Part shown: positions 5,448-9,657 of the stretch, piece after piece | How positions within the stretch are numbered: position 1 is the stretch's first letter | How the letters are laid out: each line of letters begins with the position of its first letter | Source: CAWEPK01 sp049521495 | GTDB taxonomy: Bacteria > Desulfobacterota > Syntrophorhabdia > Syntrophorhabdales > WCHB1-27 | Assembly (NCBI GenBank): GCA_049521495.1 | Contig: JBEKOT010000092.1 | Span: 1-9,657 of the forward strand | DNA length: 9,657 nt | Direction: 5' to 3' | The notes under the pieces: model-generated | Databases searched by the model: none | What the model was told of the DNA's origin: nothing | Seen by the model: only the letters and a program-made list of their open reading frames with translations | Made by a program: the position numbers and the translations under genes

Positions 5448-6905
5448 ATGCAAAACAAGGAGCAGTTGGAGAAGATCGTAGGGAAGAGGAACGTCAGCGA
5501 CGCGCAGGAGACCCTCACCCGGTATTCGCGCGACTACAGCCTGGTTCCTCCGGGGATGCCCGACCTCGTCGTACGGCCTAAGGACGCCGAGGAAGTCGGG
5601 GAGGTGGTGAAATGGGCAAACGAGCACGACGTCCCGCTTATACCCGTCAGCTCGGCGGTTCATTTCTATGGCTGTACCATACCGAAGCAGGGAGGGGTAG
5701 TCGTCGACCTGGCAAGGATGAACAAGATCTTCGAGATCGATGATTACAACCGCCGGGTAAGGATAGAGCCGGGCGTCACATGGAAGCAGCTTACTGAAGA
5801 GCTGGAGAAGAAAGGCATGAGGATGATCATGCCCTTGCTGCCCCCAGCGGACCGGTCGGTGCTCACCGATTACCTGGAGCGGGAGGTACCTACCAATACG
5901 GTCTACGACTATGGCGAACCGACGCAGAGCTTCGAGCTCGTCTGGCCGACCGGCGAGGTCTTCAGGCTCGGGTCCGCGAGCGTGAACGGCTATCCTGATT
6001 CGCAATCCAAGGGCGCCAACCCTTCTGGTCCCGGACTCGATTTCTATCGCTTCCTCCAAGGGGCGCAGGGGACAATGGGCATAGTCACCTGGATGAACCT
6101 GAAGATCGAATTCGCGCCGAAGATAGACAAGATCTACTTCGCCGCCGTCGACGACCTTGCCTATGCCCAGGACTTCCTTTACAGGGTCTTGCCGAGGAGG
6201 ATAGGGCAGGAAGTGCTCCTTTTGAACAACGTGGACCTGGCAGCGATCCTTGCGGACGACTGGCTTCAGGACTTCGAGAAATTGGGGGCAGCGCTCCCGC
6301 CCTGGACACTCGTCATGGTCATCAGCGGACTTTCGCGGAGGCCTGAGGAGAAAATGGCATACGAGGAGAAGTTCCTCAAAGAGGTCATCAGGAACGAGTT
6401 CCAGAACATCAAGCTGCTGGAAAACGTTGCCGGTTTTCCGGGCGCGGGCCGCAAGCTCTTCTCTATGCTGCGCAAGCCATGGCCTTCCGAGAAAACTTAC
6501 TGGAAGAACGCCTGGAGGGGCGGCTCCCAGAGCCTGTTCTTCATCGCCAGGCCGGTCGCGACGCCGGTTTATGTCGACCTGATCGAAGAGGTGGCGGCGA
6601 GGTACGGCTACCCCATGGCAGACATCGGCATGTACGTCCAGCCCATAGAGCATAACCGCGCCTGTCATGTAGCGTTTACGTTCTTCCACGACCCTGACGA
6701 CGCCGAGGAGAAGGCCGCGATTGCCGCCCTCTATCGCGAGGCGGCGAAGGCCCTGATGAGCGAAGGGGCCTTCTTCTCGAGGCCTTACGGAGAACTGGCC
6801 GCCATGGTGTACGACAGAGCGGCGGACTATACGATGGCCCTGAAGCGGGTAAAGAAGGTCTTCGACCCGAAGAACGTCCTGAACCCCGGAAATCTCTGTT
6901 TCTAA
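5448..6905 (+). CDS. FAD-linked oxidase subunit (PCMH-type FAD domain, GlcD/VAO-like)
   Basis: This protein has 485 residues from the ATG at 5448, which follows AAAGGGGG; an upstream TTG at 5433 has no such site. The FAD-binding PCMH-type domain runs from about residue 36 (GMPDLVVRPKDAEEVGEVVK) to about 225 (GAQGTMGIVTWMNLKI). The strand pair VVVDLARMNKI and VRIEPGVTWKQL is typical. The C-terminal oxidase domain includes EHNRACHVAFTFFHDPDD and ends with FDPKNVLNPGNLCF, the hallmark of FAD-linked oxidases. The usual glycine-rich RGxGTS segment is replaced by PVSSAVHFYG (residues 66-75). Such enzymes oxidise hydroxy acids or alkyl phenols. The Fe-S gene next to it starts at once after the stop, so electrons probably pass to that subunit. 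The substrate is unknown. Confidence 0.87.
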   Translation: MQNKEQLEKIVGKRNVSDAQETLTRYSRDYSLVPPGMPDLVVRPKDAEEVGEVVKWANEHDVPLIPVSSAVHFYGCTIPKQGGVVVDLARMNKIFEIDDYNRRVRIEPGVTWKQLTEELEKKGMRMIMPLLPPADRSVLTDYLEREVPTNTVYDYGEPTQSFELVWPTGEVFRLGSASVNGYPDSQSKGANPSGPGLDFYRFLQGAQGTMGIVTWMNLKIEFAPKIDKIYFAAVDDLAYAQDFLYRVLPRRIGQEVLLLNNVDLAAILADDWLQDFEKLGAALPPWTLVMVISGLSRRPEEKMAYEEKFLKEVIRNEFQNIKLLENVAGFPGAGRKLFSMLRKPWPSEKTYWKNAWRGGSQSLFFIARPVATPVYVDLIEEVAARYGYPMADIGMYVQPIEHNRACHVAFTFFHDPDDAEEKAAIAALYREAAKALMSEGAFFSRPYGELAAMVYDRAADYTMALKRVKKVFDPKNVLNPGNLCF

Positions 6906-6915
6906 GGAGGATATG

Positions 6916-8232
6916 ATGGCAAAAGATCGCTTCGATACACCAAAAACGCCGGTCGCCCTGGACGTGACCGCTCTCGAGAACTTTGCCTACGACATGAGTC
7001 GCTGCATAAAGTGCAAGGGCTGTTACTGGGTAGAGCATACCTACATGCCGGGCGTGCGTTTCAGCACGAGGTGCCCCAGCAACGTGTGGAACGATTTCGA
7101 CGCCTATGGCGCTTTCGGCAAGTGCAGGATCGGCCTTGCCATACTGGACGGCAAACTTCAGTGGACGCCCAAGCTCCTGGAGATCATCTATGCCGATCCC
7201 CTCTGCGGCGCCTGTGACGTGGGCTGCAAGAGGAATCTCGATCTAGAGATAGAGCTGATTCTGGAGTCCCTCAGGGTAAGGGCCGTCAAGGACGGGGCCG
7301 GCCCCATGCCTGCCCACAAGAAAGTGGCGGACAACATAGCCAAGCGGGGCAACCAGTTCGGTGCGCCCGCCGCTAACAGGAAAAAATGGATAGCAAAGGG
7401 CATCCGGGTGGCGGAAAAGGCGGATGTCCTCTACTTTGCCGGCTGCTCATCGTCGTACGTGAACCCCGAGATCGCCCAGGCGACGGCCCGGATACTCAAC
7501 GGCTCGGGCACGCCGTTCACGGTGCTTGCGGACGAGCAGTGCTGCGGCAACGTCCTTTACTCGGTCGGCATGATCGACGAGGCAAAGAAGCTCGCAAAGG
7601 CCAATATCAAGAAGGTCAAGGCCACGGGGGCGAAGGTGCTTCTGACGAGCTGCGCGGAATGCTACAGGACGTGGAAGGTCGACTACCCGAAGATGCTCGG
7701 CATAGCGACGGAAAACCTCGGCTTCCAGGTGGTCCACCTTGTGGAATACGCGGACAACGCGATGAAAGCGGGCAAGCTGAAGCTTACTAAGCCGCAGGAC
7801 GTCCGGATGACGTACCATGATTCATGCGGCATAAGCAGGCTCGCCGACCCCTGGACGCCCTGGAAAGGGACGAGGGGCTGGATGGGCATGGTAGAGCCGA
7901 GGCTGAAAAGACGGCGCGGAACTAGCGGGCTTTACGCACAGCCCAGGAACCTTCTCGGCGCAGTCCCGGGCGCGCAGGTCGTGGAGATGCCCCGTGTGCG
8001 AGAGAACGCCTTCTGCTGCGCTGCGGGCCGAGGGACGAAGGCGGCCTTCCCCGACCTCGCGAACTCTTCTGCAAAGTTGCGGCTGGAAGAGGTGAAAGAA
8101 GTGGGCGCCGAGGTGCTCGTATCGGCCTGCCCCTGGTGCAAGAACAACTTCGGCCAGGCGGTAAGGGAGAACGGCGATGCCGTTAAAGTTATGGACATCT
8201 CGGAAGTTATTCTTGCCTCGATGAAAGGTTAA
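6916..8232 (+). CDS. Fe-S electron-transfer subunit with two CCG domains (GlcF/HdrD-like)
   Basis: This protein has 438 residues. The ATG at 6916 is preferred because AAGGAGG (6904-6910) ends 5 bases before it; the ATG at 6913 would be too close. An N-terminal Fe-S region holds CIKCKGC (residues 30-36), CP (53-54), a lone Cys at 70 and CGACDVGC (97-104). Two CCG domains follow: domain 1 has FAGC (174-177), CCGN (209-212) and CAEC (246-249); domain 2 has HDSCG (301-305), CCAAG (367-371) and CPWC (405-408). CCG domains in HdrB and GlcF bind a [4Fe-4S] or noncubane cluster. The N-terminal spacing departs from the usual CxxCxxCxxxCP pair, and domain 2 holds about 30 extra residues (309-339). It lies between two FAD oxidases, with only short gaps, and probably collects electrons from them and passes them to a quinone, ferredoxin or another carrier. 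No membrane segment is seen. Confidence 0.88.
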   Translation: MAKDRFDTPKTPVALDVTALENFAYDMSRCIKCKGCYWVEHTYMPGVRFSTRCPSNVWNDFDAYGAFGKCRIGLAILDGKLQWTPKLLEIIYADPLCGACDVGCKRNLDLEIELILESLRVRAVKDGAGPMPAHKKVADNIAKRGNQFGAPAANRKKWIAKGIRVAEKADVLYFAGCSSSYVNPEIAQATARILNGSGTPFTVLADEQCCGNVLYSVGMIDEAKKLAKANIKKVKATGAKVLLTSCAECYRTWKVDYPKMLGIATENLGFQVVHLVEYADNAMKAGKLKLTKPQDVRMTYHDSCGISRLADPWTPWKGTRGWMGMVEPRLKRRRGTSGLYAQPRNLLGAVPGAQVVEMPRVRENAFCCAAGRGTKAAFPDLANSSAKLRLEEVKEVGAEVLVSACPWCKNNFGQAVRENGDAVKVMDISEVILASMKG

Positions 8233-8242
8233 GGAGGGACCC

Positions 8243-9657
8243 ATGCCTATATCTAAAGAAGCATTTAACGCGCTGCACTCCATCGTCGGCGAAAGATACA
8301 TCTCCGACGACCCCGCCATCTGCGAGGGATACAGGTCAGGGCCCGGGGGGTACGAGGCCGGCTGCGGCTACGAGAGGGTCATGTGCACCATACCCGCCGT
8401 CGTCATACTGCCCCGGAATACGGAAGAGGTTCAGAAAATAGTCAGGATCTGCAACCGCTACAAGGTGCCCTATGTGCCTTACAGCACGGGTTTTTACGGT
8501 CCCCGCTCCCACTGCCACGTAGAGAACGAGCTCCTCATCGACCTGAAGCGTCTGAACGACTACGAGATCGACGAGAAGCACCTCTATGCTGTCGTGGGCA
8601 CGGGCGTTATCTACTCGCCCTTTCAAGAAGAGGCGTTCAAACACGGCGGCTACGGCATCATCGGCGGAGGCGGGGCACAGGCCTCAGTCATAGCCAACCT
8701 CATCGGCGACGGCTGGTCGCCCCTGTCCCACAGGGTAGGGCTGCCCCACCGCAGGATACTCGGCACAGAGCTTGTCCTTCCCGACGGAGAGCTGGTCAGG
8801 ATGGGCTCCCTGGCCGTGGGCGACGACCCCTTTTGGGGCGATGGTCCCGGCCCGGACCTGAGAGGCCTCCTAAGGGGTTTCACGGGCCTGCGGGGATGCC
8901 TAGGCATCGTCACGAAGATGGCCGTGAAGATCCTGCCCTTCCAGCCCGAAAGGCTGGAGCCTACGGGCATTGCGCCGAACACGGCGCTCAAGCTGCCTGA
9001 GAAGCGGGTAAAGTGGATCAATTTCCAGATGCCGTCCAAGGAGGCCCAGGTGAAGGGTATGGTCGCCATAGGCCACGCGGAGGTAGGAGGAGCGGTTACC
9101 AAGGTGCCTCTCTTCTGGAGGGCCATCGCCAAGGCGGAGTGCAAGGAGGAGTTCTGGGACATCTGGGGCAAGGAGAACGAGGACAGGATCAAGAACTTTC
9201 ACATCCTCCGGGTGCTGCTCATAGGCTTTACCTCCGAGGAGCAGATGGAGTACGACGAAAGGGTGATCAACGACATAATGAAAGAGCTGGGTGGCATACC
9301 GAGACCGACCAAGCCTTCCGACGAATCGTGGCTCAAGAACGCCGACTCGGCGGGCATGTGGCTGATGTGCGGCTCGTACATGTCCGTTGACTACATAATC
9401 GAGTCCCTGTCGCAGGCGACGGTCCACGGCGAGAGCTACGCGGAGGTGAAAAAAGGCTACACGCCGCCCCTGATGCCCGACTACGGAGACCCCGGCTGGT
9501 TCCAGAGCTTCGAGCTGGGCCATCAAGGCTATTCGGAATTCCTCATTTACTGGGACCAGGACGAGGACACGACCGGAGTGGATCAATTCTATGTAGAGAC
9601 CTCGAAGATGAACATCAAGAAAAGGTTCTACACATCGCTTTTGGGGCCCCACCAGCC
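8243..9657 (+). CDS. Second FAD-linked oxidase subunit (PCMH-type), 3' partial
   Basis: The frame is open from the ATG at 8243 to the window end, 471 codons without a stop, so the gene continues beyond. AAGGAGG (8231-8237) ends 5 bases before the ATG. The FAD domain runs from about residue 50 (IPAVVILPRNTEEVQKIVRI) through VPYSTGFYGP and YAVVGTGVIYSPF to GLRGCLGIVTKMAVKILPF (about 215-233). The block GGYGIIGGGGAQASVIANLI (about 134-153) is the glycine-rich flavin segment. The C-terminal domain has DESWLKNADSAGMWL and LGHQGYSEFLIYWDQDED, which match the order of TYWKNAW and EHNRACHVAFTFFHDPDD in the first FAD subunit, so the two are paralogues. The final FDPxxxLNPG-like block lies past the window. 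It probably forms a complex with the Fe-S subunit. The substrate is unknown. Confidence 0.87.
   Translation, partial: MPISKEAFNALHSIVGERYISDDPAICEGYRSGPGGYEAGCGYERVMCTIPAVVILPRNTEEVQKIVRICNRYKVPYVPYSTGFYGPRSHCHVENELLIDLKRLNDYEIDEKHLYAVVGTGVIYSPFQEEAFKHGGYGIIGGGGAQASVIANLIGDGWSPLSHRVGLPHRRILGTELVLPDGELVRMGSLAVGDDPFWGDGPGPDLRGLLRGFTGLRGCLGIVTKMAVKILPFQPERLEPTGIAPNTALKLPEKRVKWINFQMPSKEAQVKGMVAIGHAEVGGAVTKVPLFWRAIAKAECKEEFWDIWGKENEDRIKNFHILRVLLIGFTSEEQMEYDERVINDIMKELGGIPRPTKPSDESWLKNADSAGMWLMCGSYMSVDYIIESLSQATVHGESYAEVKKGYTPPLMPDYGDPGWFQSFELGHQGYSEFLIYWDQDEDTTGVDQFYVETSKMNIKKRFYTSLLGPHQ

Noticed and set aside
5367..6689. A 440-codon open frame on the - strand opposite the first FAD oxidase
   Set aside because: Its translation is rich in His, Arg, Leu and Pro with no recognisable domain, and the + strand has a clear flavoprotein. 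Long antisense frames are common in GC-rich genes.
1..9657. CRISPR, tRNA, rRNA, insertion sequence, toxin-antitoxin or phage defence system
   Set aside because: No spaced direct repeats, cloverleaf, transposase or defence-type domains were seen on either strand.

Overview
This is a GC-rich, gene-dense bacterial window with nine protein genes, eight on the + strand and one on the - strand. Two run off the ends: the first lacks its start and the last lacks its stop. No RNA gene, CRISPR array, insertion sequence or phage gene was seen. Families present are uroporphyrinogen-decarboxylase (URO-D)-like proteins, a methyltetrahydrofolate methyltransferase-type pterin-binding protein, a CCG-domain iron-sulfur protein between two FAD oxidases, a flavoredoxin-like flavin reductase and a nitroreductase. 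This mix suggests a strict anaerobe, most likely a syntrophic or sulfate-reducing Desulfobacterota-type organism (Syntrophorhabdus-like). That placement rests on gene content, not on a marker gene.

Region A (1-3120, + strand) is a one-carbon/corrinoid-type methyl-transfer cassette. It holds a URO-D-family protein (partial), a pterin-binding methyltransferase and a second, shorter URO-D-family protein. The last two are nearly fused. By family knowledge, such sets move methyl groups between a methylated substrate, a corrinoid protein and tetrahydrofolate. No corrinoid-binding protein is encoded here, so it must lie outside the window if the model holds. Several residues expected at the pterin and metal sites are changed.

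Region B (3087-4385) holds a nitroreductase on the - strand, whose 3' end overlaps the second URO-D gene tail to tail, and a divergent flavoredoxin-like flavin reductase. The 192-base gap between them carries a good extended -10 promoter for the flavin reductase, a weaker promoter for the nitroreductase, and a GC-rich hairpin.

Region C (4386-9657, + strand) looks like one operon: an IclR-family regulator, an FAD oxidase, a two-CCG-domain Fe-S protein and a second FAD oxidase that continues past the window. The layout resembles the GlcD/GlcE/GlcF glycolate oxidase type, but the sequences are divergent and the substrate cannot be read from them. The promoter before the IclR gene is bracketed by a perfect 11-base inverted repeat whose arms are 116 bases apart, a good candidate for paired regulator sites.

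The most interesting points are the bracketed IclR promoter, the unusual cysteine layout of the Fe-S subunit, the paired FAD subunits, and the altered active-site residues in the methyl-transfer cassette.
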